From the NCBI GenBank assembly GCA_025350905.1, contig JANXWY010000369.1:1-39221 (forward strand): a stretch of DNA of 39,221 nt, in the 5' to 3' direction. Source of the stretch: Verrucomicrobiota bacterium (GTDB lineage Bacteria; Verrucomicrobiota; Verrucomicrobiia; Limisphaerales; JADLHS01). Made by a program: the position numbers and the translations under genes. Positions 9,382 to 18,493 of the stretch are shown here, one piece after another. The notes under the pieces were generated by a model. That model searched no databases and had not been told where the DNA came from. It saw only the letters and a program-made list of their open reading frames with translations. Position 1 is the stretch's first letter. Each line of letters opens with the position of its first letter.

Positions 9382-10626
9382 ATGAAATACCAGTGGCTGC
9401 TTCCATTGATCCTGACGCTTTGCCTGTCCGCCCAGGCGGAACTGCGCGTGCCGGCGTTCACGGCTTATCTCAGCCCGAATCCCGAAGGCGCGGAGATTTC
9501 GGAGCGCTCGGGCATCACCGACTGGAAAGATCCAACGCTGAAGGTTGAGTGGTTTGGCGAGCTGCAGACGCCCGGAAAGCTCACCGCCGCGCTCGCGTTG
9601 CGTTTGCCGAAGGGCGAAAGCTCCGAACTCCGCTTCACCGTCGCCGGCCAGTCGCGCGCCGGCCGCGTTGTGGGCGCGGGCAACGATTTGGTTTCGCTGG
9701 ACTTTGGTTCGTTCACCATCGCGACGGCAGGTTATCAACGTTTCACGTTGGAATCACTCAACGCGGCCGGGCAATCCGCCGGCGACCTGGACGCGCTCAT
9801 TCTCGACGGCCCCGCCGCGCACGACGCGCACTTCAATCTGAAGGAACGCCGCAACGCCGCTTCCGTGCATCTGGTTTACCCGGTGCCACCCGGCACGAAC
9901 GTCCAAGCGTTCTATTGTGAAATGACCGGCGTGGAAGAACCGCTGTGGACGTACTACATGGCGTGTGGGTGGCACCGCGGCTATTTCGGGATGCAGATCA
10001 ACAGTCCGACGGAGCGGCGAATTATTTTCAGTGTCTGGGACAGCGGCAACGAGGCGGTGGAGCGCAACAAGGTCGGGGCAGCCGATCGCGTCTCGCTCGT
10101 AGCCAAGGGTGAAGGAGTTTATTCCGGGGACTTTGGCAATGAAGGCACGGGCGGCCACAGCCACTTGAAGTTTCCGTGGAAGACCGGCGAGAAACAGCGC
10201 TTCCTCGTTACCTCCAAACCAGTGGATGCGACTCATACGATCTATGCCGGCTACTATTTCCGACCGGACAAAAAGGAATGGATGCTGATCTCCAGTTGGA
10301 AAGCGCCCAAAGAAGGCGGCTATCTGCGCGGGCTTTATAGCTTCAGCGAAAACTTCGGCGGCAGCAACGGTCACCTCGTGCGCAAAGCGCTTTACGGGAA
10401 TCAATGGATTCAGACCGACGCCGGCCAATGGTTGGAACTCACCACCGCCAGCTTCAGTCACGACCCGACCGGCAAGGCCGACCGGCTCGATCGTTTCATG
10501 GGCGTGGAGAACGGCCAGTTTTTCCTGCGCCACGGCGGATTCGTGGAAGGCTTCACGAAGTACGGCGAGAAGTTTGCCCGTCCCGCCACCGGCCAGTCGC
10601 CCGCCGATCTGCCTCCAAATCCGTAA
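9382..10626 (+). CDS. Exported DUF3472 protein with DUF5077-like N-terminal domain
   Basis: This 414-residue protein has a Sec signal peptide (MKYQWLLPLILTLCLSAQA). An N-terminal beta-rich domain (about 25-155) resembles DUF5077, and the following DUF3472 domain (about 170-390) shows YYMACGWHRGYFGMQ, FSVWDSG, GGHSHLKFPWKTG and a late GSNGHLVRKALYGNQW segment. These families occur together in secreted Bacteroidetes, Planctomycetes and Verrucomicrobia proteins, often near glycoside hydrolases; a carbohydrate-binding role is a guess. It begins 6 bases after the cysteine synthase-like gene and is followed 119 bases later by an exported fucosidase, supporting a role in extracytoplasmic glycan handling. 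Confidence 0.82.
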   Translation: MKYQWLLPLILTLCLSAQAELRVPAFTAYLSPNPEGAEISERSGITDWKDPTLKVEWFGELQTPGKLTAALALRLPKGESSELRFTVAGQSRAGRVVGAGNDLVSLDFGSFTIATAGYQRFTLESLNAAGQSAGDLDALILDGPAAHDAHFNLKERRNAASVHLVYPVPPGTNVQAFYCEMTGVEEPLWTYYMACGWHRGYFGMQINSPTERRIIFSVWDSGNEAVERNKVGAADRVSLVAKGEGVYSGDFGNEGTGGHSHLKFPWKTGEKQRFLVTSKPVDATHTIYAGYYFRPDKKEWMLISSWKAPKEGGYLRGLYSFSENFGGSNGHLVRKALYGNQWIQTDAGQWLELTTASFSHDPTGKADRLDRFMGVENGQFFLRHGGFVEGFTKYGEKFARPATGQSPADLPPNP

Positions 10627-10745
10627 TTCAAAATGAACCAGACAAAATTAAAAACCCGCTTGCGGTGGGTGCTTGTTTCAAGCAACCCGACCAGCGAGCG
10701 GCAGGGATTGATTCGTCCCCAAATTCAACGTACTGATGCACCGAT

Positions 10746-12245
10746 ATGAGATCTCTACTTCCAATGCTTTGTATCAGCCTCGCCGGTTGGCTGACGACCG
10801 CTCGAGCGGCGGAGCCATCCCTCGTGACCCCGCCCAAACCGTATGGACCGGTGCCGACGGAACGGCAACTCCGCTGGCACGAAATGGAATTCTACGGCTT
10901 CCTGCATTTCACGGTAAACACCTTCACCGACAAGGAATGGGGATATGGCGACGAGAAGGAGGCGGTTTTTAACCCAACCGATTTCGACGCCGACCAAATC
11001 GTCAAGGCGGCCAAGGCGGCCGGAATGAAGGGCTTGATTCTGACCGCGAAGCATCATGACGGTTTCTGCCTTTGGCCGAGCCAATACACCGAGCACTCGG
11101 TCAAGAACAGTCCGTGGCGCAACGGGAAAGGCGATGTGGTCAAAGAGATTTCCCAGGCCTGCCGCCGGCACGGCCTTCGGTTCGGCGTTTATCTTTCCCC
11201 GTGGGATCGGAACCACGCCGACTACGCGCGTCCCGAATACCTCACATATTACCGCAACCAACTGCGCGAGTTGCTCACGAACTACGGCGACATCTTCACG
11301 GTTTGGTTCGACGGCGCGAATGGCGGCGACGGTTTCTACGGCGGCGCGAAGGAGAAGCGCAACATAGATAACACCACTTATTACGACTGGGAAAACACGC
11401 GCAAAATTGTCCGTGAATTGATGCCCCTGGCCGTCATGTTCAGCGATGCCGGACCGGACATGCGTTGGGTTGGCAACGAGCGCGGCATCGCCGGCGATCC
11501 GTGTTGGGCGACTCTCAACGCCGCCAACCGTTATCCGGGCGGCACCAGCGATGGGCTCAACTCCGGCGAACGTCCCGGCACCGATTGGATTCCCGCCGAG
11601 TGCGATGTCTCCATCCGGCCCGGCTGGTTTTATCACGCCAAGGAAGATACCCGCGTCAAGACCCCGGCGCAGTTACTCGACATTTATTATCAGTCCGTCG
11701 GCCGCGGTGCGGACCTCAACCTGAACCTCCCGCCGGATCGGCGCGGGCAGATTCACGAAAACGACATCGCTTCGCTGCGGGAATTCCGTCGCATCCTGGA
11801 CGCCACCTTCGCGAAGGACCTGGCCCGGGGCGCGAAACTCACCGCCAGCAACACGCGCGGCGGGGCCAAGCAATTTGCCCCGAAGAACCTGCTCGACCAC
11901 AAGCGCGACACTTACTGGTCAACCGACGACAACGTCACCACGCCCGAACTCGTGCTCGACCTCGGCAAGCCAACGACCTTCAATGTCATCAGCCTTCGGG
12001 AATATCTGCCGCTCGGCCAGCGCATCGAAGCCTTCGCGCTCGACCAATGGAAGGACGGAGGCTGGGTGGAGTTCGCCCAGGGCACGAGCATTGGCAATCG
12101 TCGCCTAGTGCGCGGCACGAGTGTCACCACGGAAAAGGTCCGGTTGCGGATCAACCAGGCGGCTGCCTGCCCTGCCCTTTCGGAAATCGGACTTTATGCC
12201 GAACCATCCTCGACACCGGTCACGGAGCCTCGGAGCCCAAAATGA
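10746..12245 (+). CDS. Exported alpha-L-fucosidase (GH29) with C-terminal discoidin-like domain
   Basis: This 499-residue enzyme should release alpha-linked L-fucose from glycans in the periplasm or outside the cell. It has a signal peptide (MRSLLPMLCISLAGWLTTARA), a GH29 barrel at about 30-345 with the motifs WHEMEFYGFLHFTVNTF, LTAKHHDGFCLWPS and FGVYLSPWDRN, and the catalytic nucleophile motif VWFDGANG, in which Asp189 is the expected nucleophile. A beta-sandwich of F5/8 type C (discoidin) style follows at about 359-487 and probably binds sugar. The overall style resembles the GH29 group acting on alpha-1,3/1,4 fucose, but that is not certain. It stands between a DUF3472 gene and kbl, 47 bases upstream of kbl. 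Confidence 0.93.
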   Translation: MRSLLPMLCISLAGWLTTARAAEPSLVTPPKPYGPVPTERQLRWHEMEFYGFLHFTVNTFTDKEWGYGDEKEAVFNPTDFDADQIVKAAKAAGMKGLILTAKHHDGFCLWPSQYTEHSVKNSPWRNGKGDVVKEISQACRRHGLRFGVYLSPWDRNHADYARPEYLTYYRNQLRELLTNYGDIFTVWFDGANGGDGFYGGAKEKRNIDNTTYYDWENTRKIVRELMPLAVMFSDAGPDMRWVGNERGIAGDPCWATLNAANRYPGGTSDGLNSGERPGTDWIPAECDVSIRPGWFYHAKEDTRVKTPAQLLDIYYQSVGRGADLNLNLPPDRRGQIHENDIASLREFRRILDATFAKDLARGAKLTASNTRGGAKQFAPKNLLDHKRDTYWSTDDNVTTPELVLDLGKPTTFNVISLREYLPLGQRIEAFALDQWKDGGWVEFAQGTSIGNRRLVRGTSVTTEKVRLRINQAAACPALSEIGLYAEPSSTPVTEPRSPK

Positions 12246-12292
12246 CCCGTAACCAAACGAGCGCGCGCAGTCATCACTAGCTTGGCAAACCC

Positions 12293-13489
12293 ATGACCAA
12301 CACATTTTCGCAACACCTCTCCGAACAACTGGCCACAATTCGCGCGGCCGGGACGTACAAGAGCGAGCGCGTCATCACGACGCCGCAAGGCACGATGATC
12401 CGCGTCGCTGACGGCCAGCCGGTGCTCAACCTGTGCGCGAACAACTACCTCGGCCTCGCCCAGCATCCGGCGGTGGCCGCGGCCGCCAAAGCGGCGCTCG
12501 ACCAGTGGGGCTACGGTTGCGCCAGCGTGCGTTTCATCTGCGGCACCCAGGGCGTTCACAAGCAACTGGAACAGAAGCTTAGTGAGTTCCTCGGCACGGA
12601 GGACACGATCCTCTACTCGTCGTGCTTCGACGCCAACGGCGGTTTGTTCGAAACACTGCTCGGTGCGGAAGACGCGATCATCAGCGATGAGTTGAATCAC
12701 GCCAGCATCATTGATGGCGTGCGGCTCTGCAAAGCGCAGCGCCTCCGCTATCTCAACAACAACATGGCCGACCTCGAGGCGAAGTTGCAGGAAGCCGACG
12801 CCAACCATGCACGCTTCAAAATGATCGCGACCGACGGTGTGTTCTCCATGGACGGCTATATCGCGAACTTGAAGGCGATCTGCGATCTCGCGGATAAATA
12901 CAACGCGCTCGTGATGGTGGATGACTCGCACGCCGTCGGGTTTCTGGGCCAGACGGGCCGCGGCACGCCCGAACATTGCGGTGTGATGGATCGCGTGGAC
13001 ATCCTCACCGGCACGCTCGGCAAAGCCCTGGGCGGGGCGAGCGGCGGCTACACGAGTGGCCGCCGAGAAATCATTGAACTCCTGCGCCAGCGCTCGCGGC
13101 CCTACTTGTTTTCCAACACGCTGGCCCCGGGCATCGCAGGCGCGACGCTGCGGGTTTTGGAGTTGCTGACCGAATCCACTGCTCTGCGTGACACGCTGGA
13201 AACGAACACCAGGTTTTTCCGCGACGGCATGGCGAAACTGGGTTTCACCATGCTGCCCGGGACCCACCCGATCTGCCCGGTGATGCTCGGCGACGCCGCG
13301 CTCGCGACGCGGTTCGCCGACGCGATGCTGGCGCAGGGCGTGTATGTGATCGGGTTCTCCTTTCCCGTCGTGCCGAAAGACAAGGCGCGCATCCGGACGC
13401 AGATTTCCGCCGCCCATTCGCGCGCCGATCTGGAATTTGCGCTCACCGCGTTTGGCCGGGTCAAGGCGAAGTTTGGCCTCTTATTCTAG
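12293..13489 (+). CDS. kbl: 2-amino-3-ketobutyrate CoA ligase (glycine C-acetyltransferase)
   Basis: This PLP enzyme splits 2-amino-3-ketobutyrate with CoA into glycine and acetyl-CoA, completing the threonine route begun by Tdh. It is 398 residues, the same length as E. coli Kbl, and the PLP lysine in GTLGKALGG is Lys244, the same position as in E. coli. Other alpha-oxoamine synthase motifs are [36 protein letters not shown] and VDDSHAVGF. No good Shine-Dalgarno precedes the ATG. Its last 9 bases overlap the end of the convergent oxidoreductase gene. It is separated from tdh by three genes, unlike the kbl-tdh operon of enterobacteria. Confidence 0.97.
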   Translation: MTNTFSQHLSEQLATIRAAGTYKSERVITTPQGTMIRVADGQPVLNLCANNYLGLAQHPAVAAAAKAALDQWGYGCASVRFICGTQGVHKQLEQKLSEFLGTEDTILYSSCFDANGGLFETLLGAEDAIISDELNHASIIDGVRLCKAQRLRYLNNNMADLEAKLQEADANHARFKMIATDGVFSMDGYIANLKAICDLADKYNALVMVDDSHAVGFLGQTGRGTPEHCGVMDRVDILTGTLGKALGGASGGYTSGRREIIELLRQRSRPYLFSNTLAPGIAGATLRVLELLTESTALRDTLETNTRFFRDGMAKLGFTMLPGTHPICPVMLGDAALATRFADAMLAQGVYVIGFSFPVVPKDKARIRTQISAAHSRADLEFALTAFGRVKAKFGLLF

Positions 13490-16309
13490 CGCATCCGCCA
13501 ACACTTCCGCCATGTGGCGGCCGCGGATGGAGGCCAGGTGATCAATCTGTTGCCGGCAACTCGCCCCCGAAGCCACCACGAAACTGCCGTAGGGCAGCCC
13601 GCGAATTTTCTCAATCAGCGGCTTCGCGATTTCCAGCGACAATTCGTATTTGGATTCCAGCAATCCAAACGCGCCCGCCATGCCGCAACAGCCGCTGTCG
13701 AGGTAAAGCACCTTGCGCCCCGGCAATCGCGCGGCCAGCCGGTGCATGTAGGCCGGATAGGTCAACGCCTTGGCGTGGCAATGCACATGGATGGCCACGG
13801 TCGTGGGGCGGGATTTGAAGACCAGTGCCGTGGGTTCGCGGCGCAACAACTCATCGAGGAATTGCTCGAACAAAAAGCAACGCGCCGCCACCCGGCCGGC
13901 GGTCGGCAATTTCATTTCGAGATAATCCTCGATAAACATGGAGAAGCAGGACGGCTCGAGAAAGAGGATCGGCAGATTGTCGCCTTCCTGATTGAGCAAC
14001 GCCAGGTTGAGCGCGCCGAGTCGGGCGGCTTCCCCCAGATTACCCTGACTGAAGGCCGGGCGCCCGCAGCATTTACGCCCCGACACCAGGGTGACTTCGT
14101 AACCCGCCAGCTCCAGGACCTTCAGGGCGGCGATTCCGACGTGCGGCTCGTGATAGCGCACAAAGGTGTCGTCCCACAGCAGGACGCGACCGCGCGGCGC
14201 GGCCGCGCTCGGCTTGCGCTGCGCGAACCATCGATCAAACCGCTGCTTGGCGTACTGCGGCAGCAGCCGTTCCGACGCAATTCCCGTGAGGCCCGCCAGC
14301 AAGCGACGAATGCGCCGCGACTCCAGCAGCTCATTCGCGATGCGGGGTATCCGGCAGCCCAACCGGCCCAGCACATCCACGGAACTGAACAGCCGTTCGC
14401 GCAACGTCAGACCATCCGGCCGGATCCGGGCCCACTGCAGTTCCGCTTTCAGCAGCGCCAGGTTCACATTGGAGGGACATTCGTTCGTGCAAGCTTTGCA
14501 CGAGAGACAATTGCTCAACGCGGCGGCCAGTTCCTCGGAACGCAATGGGTCAGCCCGCTCTAGGCCGCGCAATTCCAACGCCGCGCGAATCGCGTTGGCG
14601 CGCCCGCGCGTGGACATGAATTCCTCGCCGGTGGCGACGAACGTCGGGCACATCGTCGGCGCCGCTTTCCGGCACCCGCCGCAACCATTGCACTGTTCCA
14701 GGTTGGCCACGAACGAACCGTCCCGCGCCGCAAACGCGAGCACCGGCGTAAAGGGGAGCTCGAGCGCGGCCACCAGCCCGGGTCGCAGGTTCGTGTCCAG
14801 CTTGTAGCGCCCATCGTCAATCACCTTGCCCGGATTGAACAAATTGTGCGGGTCGAACGACTTCTTGATCTGCCGCATCAACAAGTGCAAGTGGTCGCCC
14901 ACCTGATCTTTTAGGAACTCGGTACGGGCGAGACCGACGCCATGTTCCGCGGAAAACGATCCACGGAATTGCTTGACCAATGCCGCGACCTCCTGCGTGA
15001 TCGATCGGAATTTTTTCAGATCCGTCGCCGATCGCAAATCGAGCACCGGCCGCACATGTAATAACCCCGACGCCGCATGACCGTAGAACGAAGCCTCCAA
15101 TCCCATGCCGCGAATCAGCGCCGAAAGTTCCGTGTAATACGCGGGCAAATCCTGCGGCCGCACCGCGGTGTCTTCGATGCACGTCACCGGCTTGGCGCGG
15201 CCCTGATAATTCAACAGCAAGGACAGGCCCGCCTTGCGCAGCGACCACACTTGATTAATCTGGGCCAGCGTTTGGAGAATTTTTTTGCGGGCGCCGATGG
15301 GTTTATCATTGATCGCTGCGAGCCGATCCACGACGTCGCCATAAAACTCCACGGCCAGGACCCCGGCCGTCGGGCGCGTATCCAGCTCCAGCAAATCCCG
15401 CGCGCCTTGGAATTCCCGCTGCCCGCGCGTCTGGTCCAGCAGCAGCCGGTCGAGAAATTCGACGGCCACGGGACTCAGCGCTTTGAACTCGATCGCCGCC
15501 TGCATGGCTTCGGGGATCGAGTCGAAAAAAATGAGGGCGAGCCCGATTTCGTCCGGCGTGGGCACGAGCTTGACGACCGCGGAAGTGATGGCGGCCAGCG
15601 TGCCCTCGCTCCCGGCGAGCACATGGATGAGGTTGGCCGGGGCTTGGGCCATGCGATCGAGGGCATAACCCGGCCAGCGCTTGAGTAATCCGGGGGGGAA
15701 CCGCTCGGCGATTTGCAGCGCATTGAGCATGGCGAGGTCTTCGAGCAACTCGCGTTGCCGCGGCAGAGTCTGGTGCGCGGGCCCCACCTTGAGCGCCCGC
15801 CCATCGCCCAGCACGATTTCCAGCTCGACGAGATGATCCGCCGTCGTGCCATACAAAGGCGTGTGAGCACCGGAGGAATTGTTTGCAATCATGCCGCCGA
15901 GCGTGGCCCGGGAACTTGTGGCCACGTCCGGCCCAAAGGCCAAACCAGCGGGGCGGAGATGATCGTTGAGCTGATCCAAAACCACCCCGGCGCCGACGCG
16001 CACGGTGCGTTGCTCGACATCCAAGTCCGTGATCAAACAGTTGAACCGCGAAAAATCCACCACCACCCCCTCGCCGATGGCGCCGCCGACCAGACTCGTG
16101 CCAGCGCCGCGCGGAATCACCGGCACCCCAGCCTGGGCGGCGGCTTGCACAATGGCCGCGGCTTGTTTCGCGTCGCGAGGAAAGGCGACCGCCAGCGGCT
16201 CGATCTGATAATGCGACGCGTCTGTGGCATAGAGTTGCCGCGTGAGATTGTCGAAGACGACCGGACAATTCGCGGCGGCGAGGGTGGCGTGTTGTTGGGT
16301 CGGCGTCAT
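13481..16309 (-). CDS. FAD-linked and Fe-S oxidoreductase (YdiJ/GlcD-GlcF fusion type)
   Basis: This 942-residue protein fuses an FAD dehydrogenase half to an iron-sulfur half. The FAD-binding PCMH domain lies at about 35-215 ([24 protein letters not shown]), and the FAD-oxidase C domain at about 250-510, ending with [13 protein letters not shown] and [10 protein letters not shown]. Two 4Fe-4S cysteine clusters follow: CNGCGGC near 540 and [12 protein letters not shown] near 601. Two CCG motifs, CCGRPAF near 746 and CCGMAGA near 873, mark the GlcF/LutA-like C-terminus. The family oxidises 2-hydroxy acids such as D-lactate, glycolate or D-2-hydroxyglutarate; the substrate here is not known. 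The internal ATG at 16309 (MTPTQQH) is preferred to 16354 because it better fits the family start. It is transcribed away from the ABC operon and converges with kbl. Confidence 0.93.
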   Translation of the reverse strand: MTPTQQHATLAAANCPVVFDNLTRQLYATDASHYQIEPLAVAFPRDAKQAAAIVQAAAQAGVPVIPRGAGTSLVGGAIGEGVVVDFSRFNCLITDLDVEQRTVRVGAGVVLDQLNDHLRPAGLAFGPDVATSSRATLGGMIANNSSGAHTPLYGTTADHLVELEIVLGDGRALKVGPAHQTLPRQRELLEDLAMLNALQIAERFPPGLLKRWPGYALDRMAQAPANLIHVLAGSEGTLAAITSAVVKLVPTPDEIGLALIFFDSIPEAMQAAIEFKALSPVAVEFLDRLLLDQTRGQREFQGARDLLELDTRPTAGVLAVEFYGDVVDRLAAINDKPIGARKKILQTLAQINQVWSLRKAGLSLLLNYQGRAKPVTCIEDTAVRPQDLPAYYTELSALIRGMGLEASFYGHAASGLLHVRPVLDLRSATDLKKFRSITQEVAALVKQFRGSFSAEHGVGLARTEFLKDQVGDHLHLLMRQIKKSFDPHNLFNPGKVIDDGRYKLDTNLRPGLVAALELPFTPVLAFAARDGSFVANLEQCNGCGGCRKAAPTMCPTFVATGEEFMSTRGRANAIRAALELRGLERADPLRSEELAAALSNCLSCKACTNECPSNVNLALLKAELQWARIRPDGLTLRERLFSSVDVLGRLGCRIPRIANELLESRRIRRLLAGLTGIASERLLPQYAKQRFDRWFAQRKPSAAAPRGRVLLWDDTFVRYHEPHVGIAALKVLELAGYEVTLVSGRKCCGRPAFSQGNLGEAARLGALNLALLNQEGDNLPILFLEPSCFSMFIEDYLEMKLPTAGRVAARCFLFEQFLDELLRREPTALVFKSRPTTVAIHVHCHAKALTYPAYMHRLAARLPGRKVLYLDSGCCGMAGAFGLLESKYELSLEIAKPLIEKIRGLPYGSFVVASGASCRQQIDHLASIRGRHMAEVLADALE

Positions 16310-16492
16310 GCAATGCTCGCGGCGGCAGATTACACCTGCGGCGAGGATTGACAACGGCGAAGCCGGCCCCCGCGGTCGTCAGGGAATCCACCGACGCGGG
16401 GCTTCGCGGTCGCGGGAGCGGGCGCAAACTTTTTTTGAACGTTTTGCCGGGAGATTGTCAAAATCGCCGAAGTGAACGATTGACCACCCGGG

Positions 16493-16521
16493 TTGAGGGA
16501 TCGGAAACAGCCGACGATAAA
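16493..16521 (+). promoter_or_regulatory. Candidate promoter for the Gld-type ABC operon
   Basis: TTGAGG at 16493-16498 and GATAAA at 16516-16521 are 17 bases apart, each matching four of six sigma70 consensus positions. The site lies 66 bases before the ATPase ATG, in the 278-base divergent region between the oxidoreductase and ABC operon. A run of seven T at about 16430-16436 lies upstream but has no convincing stem before it. Confidence 0.3.
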
Positions 16522-16587
16522 CATTTACAAACACGCCCGGGCCGGTTATTTCGCACGCTCGATTGGGTCGGATGTGAAACGCAAGCC

Positions 16588-17541
16588 ATGATCAAAGTTG
16601 ACAATTTGACGAAACTCTTCGGCGCCAAACGCGCCGTGGACGGCATTTCCTTTACCGTCGAACGGGGCGAGGTGTTGGGGTTTCTCGGCCCGAACGGTGC
16701 GGGCAAATCCACCACCATGCGCGTCATCACCGGTTTTATCCCGCCCACCAGCGGGTGCGTGAGCGTCGGCGGTTTTGACATGGTGGAGAAACCGATCGCC
16801 GGCAAGCGCCTCATCGGCTACCTGCCGGAAAACGCGCCCGCCTACACCGACATGACCGTGAGCGGCTTTCTGGGGTTTGCCGCGGAGATTCGCGGGTTGC
16901 GCGGCGAGGCAAAACGGAAAGCCGTCACCCGCGCCGTCGAAATGTGCTTTCTGCAATCCGTGCTGCATCAAAGCGTCGAAACGCTTTCCAAAGGCTACCG
17001 CCACCGGACCTGTTTCGCGCAATCCATCATCCACGATCCCGAAGTGCTCGTCCTCGACGAACCGACCGACGGGCTCGACCCGAACCAGAAGCATGAAATT
17101 CGCAGTTTGATTCGACGGATGGGTGAGAAGAAAGCAATCATTTTCTCGACCCATATCCTCGAGGAAGTGGACGCCGTTTGCTCGCGCGCCATTATCATTG
17201 ATCGCGGCCGGATCGTCGCGAACGGCACCCCGCAGGAGCTGCGGCAGCGATCGGACTGGGCGGGCGCGGTGACCTTGCGGGTCAGCGGCCTGACGGCGGA
17301 GGCCGTGAAAGAAAAGCTGAGCCAGTTGCGCACCGCCAAGAAGGTCCAGGCGGAAACTCACGGGACGCGAATTACGGCGACGGTCTTCCCCCGGACCCCG
17401 GGCGACCAGGATTTGACTCGCGAGGTGCTGGAAGCGACCCGCAGTTGGCAGGTCGAGGAACTGCATACGGAAGCCGGCCGACTGGACGAAGTGTTTCGCA
17501 GCATCACCCTGCCGGACACCGCGAAGGGGGAAGCGCAATGA
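16588..17541 (+). CDS. ABC transporter ATP-binding protein, GldA-like
   Basis: This 317-residue ATPase is the motor subunit of a Gld-type ABC transporter. It has Walker A GPNGAGKST (residues 34-42), the signature LSKGYRHR typical of the GldA/ABC-2 group, Walker B VLVLDEPTDGLDP, and a late switch histidine in IIFSTHILEE. A C-terminal extension of about 90 residues follows the ATPase core. The open frame begins at 16348, but MIKVDNLTKLFG at 16588 matches the normal family start; no ribosome binding site is evident. Its stop overlaps an ATG (ATGA at 17538-17541) that opens a short ORF leading to the permease gene. Gld names come from Flavobacterium gliding, but homologues are widespread in non-gliding bacteria, so no motility claim is made. 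Confidence 0.93.
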   Translation: MIKVDNLTKLFGAKRAVDGISFTVERGEVLGFLGPNGAGKSTTMRVITGFIPPTSGCVSVGGFDMVEKPIAGKRLIGYLPENAPAYTDMTVSGFLGFAAEIRGLRGEAKRKAVTRAVEMCFLQSVLHQSVETLSKGYRHRTCFAQSIIHDPEVLVLDEPTDGLDPNQKHEIRSLIRRMGEKKAIIFSTHILEEVDAVCSRAIIIDRGRIVANGTPQELRQRSDWAGAVTLRVSGLTAEAVKEKLSQLRTAKKVQAETHGTRITATVFPRTPGDQDLTREVLEATRSWQVEELHTEAGRLDEVFRSITLPDTAKGEAQ

Positions 17542-17738
17542 TTACTTCAACCGTGAAAAATTTAATCGAAGCTCACCCTCACCCTAACCCTCTCCCCCAG
17601 GGAGAGGGAACAGCCACGCACGGCTCCCGAATTTCCAACGACGCCCGCCTCGCCCGTAACCTGACGAAAATTCTCCCTCTCCTGGGGGAGAGGGCCGGGG
17701 TGAGGGCGGATATGAACACAAATTTCGCTTTCGCATGA
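17538..17738 (+). CDS. 66-codon ORF bridging ATPase and permease genes, mostly repeat-derived
   Basis: The ORF starts at an ATG overlapping the ATPase stop (ATGA, 17538-17541) and ends at a TGA overlapping the permease start (ATGA, 17735-17738). Most of it is the translated inverted repeat, giving HPHPNPLPQGEG, a string often seen in spurious predictions from this repeat type. It may never make a useful protein, but it would let ribosomes pass from the ATPase to the permease without leaving the mRNA. Removing exactly the 131-bp repeat would place this ATG in frame with the permease Met at 17735. It may therefore mark the original permease start. Confidence 0.25.
   Translation: MITSTVKNLIEAHPHPNPLPQGEGTATHGSRISNDARLARNLTKILPLLGERAGVRADMNTNFAFA
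17576..17706. repeat. 131-bp inverted-repeat, MITE/REP-like element inside the ABC operon
   Basis: The left arm begins CCCTCACCCTAACCCTCTCC and the right arm, read on the opposite strand, begins CCCTCACCCCGGCCCTCTCC; the arms match imperfectly over about 36 bases. Each arm also holds a small internal palindrome of CCCTCTCCC-GGGAGAGGG type. No transposase is encoded and no clear target duplication is visible. Such CCCTCACCC/CCCTCTCCC repeats are dispersed in many bacterial genomes. It lies between the ATPase and permease genes and could fold into a long hairpin in the operon mRNA. Confidence 0.85.
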
Positions 17739-18481
17739 ACACTTGGGCCAACATCAAAACCATCGCGAAGCGCGAACTCGGCGCGTATTTCTCCTCGCCA
17801 CTGGCATTTGTCTTCATTGTCATTTTTCTGCTGCTGTGCGGATTTTTCACGTTCATGGTCGGCGGATTTTTTGAGCGGGGCGAGGCCTCGCTGACCCGGT
17901 CTTTCTTTGACTGGCATCCCTGGTTCTATCTGTTCCTCGTGCCCGCGGTGGGGATGCGCTTGTGGGCCGAAGAACGGCGGGTGGGAACGCTGGAACTGTT
18001 GCTGACCATGCCCATCACCACCTGGCAGGCGATCGTGGGGAAGTTTCTGGCGTCCTGGCTGTTTCTCGGGTTGGCGCTGGTGCTCACCTTCCCCATCGTC
18101 ATGACCGTGAATTACCTCGGCAGTCCGGACAATGGCGTCATCCTTTCCGGGTACATCGGCAGCTGGCTCATGGCGGGGGCGTATCTTGCCGTCAGTTGCA
18201 TCACTTCCGCCATGACCCGCACCCAGGTGGTGAGTTTCATTGTGTCGGTGGTGGTTTGCCTGTTCCTGATCCTCGCGGGGTTCCCACCGGTGGTCCGTTT
18301 TCTGGAAGGCTGGGCCAGCCCCTGGCTGGTGGATGTGGTCACTTCATTCAGCGTCATCACGCATTTCGAAGGTTTTCAAAAAGGCGTGCTGGATTCGCGG
18401 GATGTGGTGTTTTTCCTCTCGCTCATTGGCTTTTCGCTATTCTCGACCAGTGTGATTCTGCGCGGGCATCGCGCGGGCTAA
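17735..18481 (+). CDS. ABC-2 type permease, GldF-like
   Basis: This 248-residue integral membrane protein has six likely helices at about 22-44, 61-78, 100-126, 138-159, 164-182 and 222-242. The loop RLWAEERRVGTLELLLTMPI after helix 2 is the conserved ABC-2 permease segment that contacts the ATPase. It should form the membrane channel with the GldA-like ATPase and work with the GldG-like protein 12 bases downstream. The start ATG overlaps the stop of the repeat-derived ORF; no Shine-Dalgarno is visible, so translation may depend on coupling. The transported substrate is unknown. Confidence 0.92.
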   Translation: MNTWANIKTIAKRELGAYFSSPLAFVFIVIFLLLCGFFTFMVGGFFERGEASLTRSFFDWHPWFYLFLVPAVGMRLWAEERRVGTLELLLTMPITTWQAIVGKFLASWLFLGLALVLTFPIVMTVNYLGSPDNGVILSGYIGSWLMAGAYLAVSCITSAMTRTQVVSFIVSVVVCLFLILAGFPPVVRFLEGWASPWLVDVVTSFSVITHFEGFQKGVLDSRDVVFFLSLIGFSLFSTSVILRGHRAG

Positions 18482-18493
18482 AAAGAAATTGCG

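Noticed and set aside
8404-9738. 444-codon minus-strand ORF over the cysteine synthase-like gene
   Set aside because: The plus strand has PLP-lysine and glycine-loop motifs; the minus frame has none.
16430-16436. T run that could be a terminator
   Set aside because: No stable stem directly precedes it and no plus-strand gene ends just upstream.
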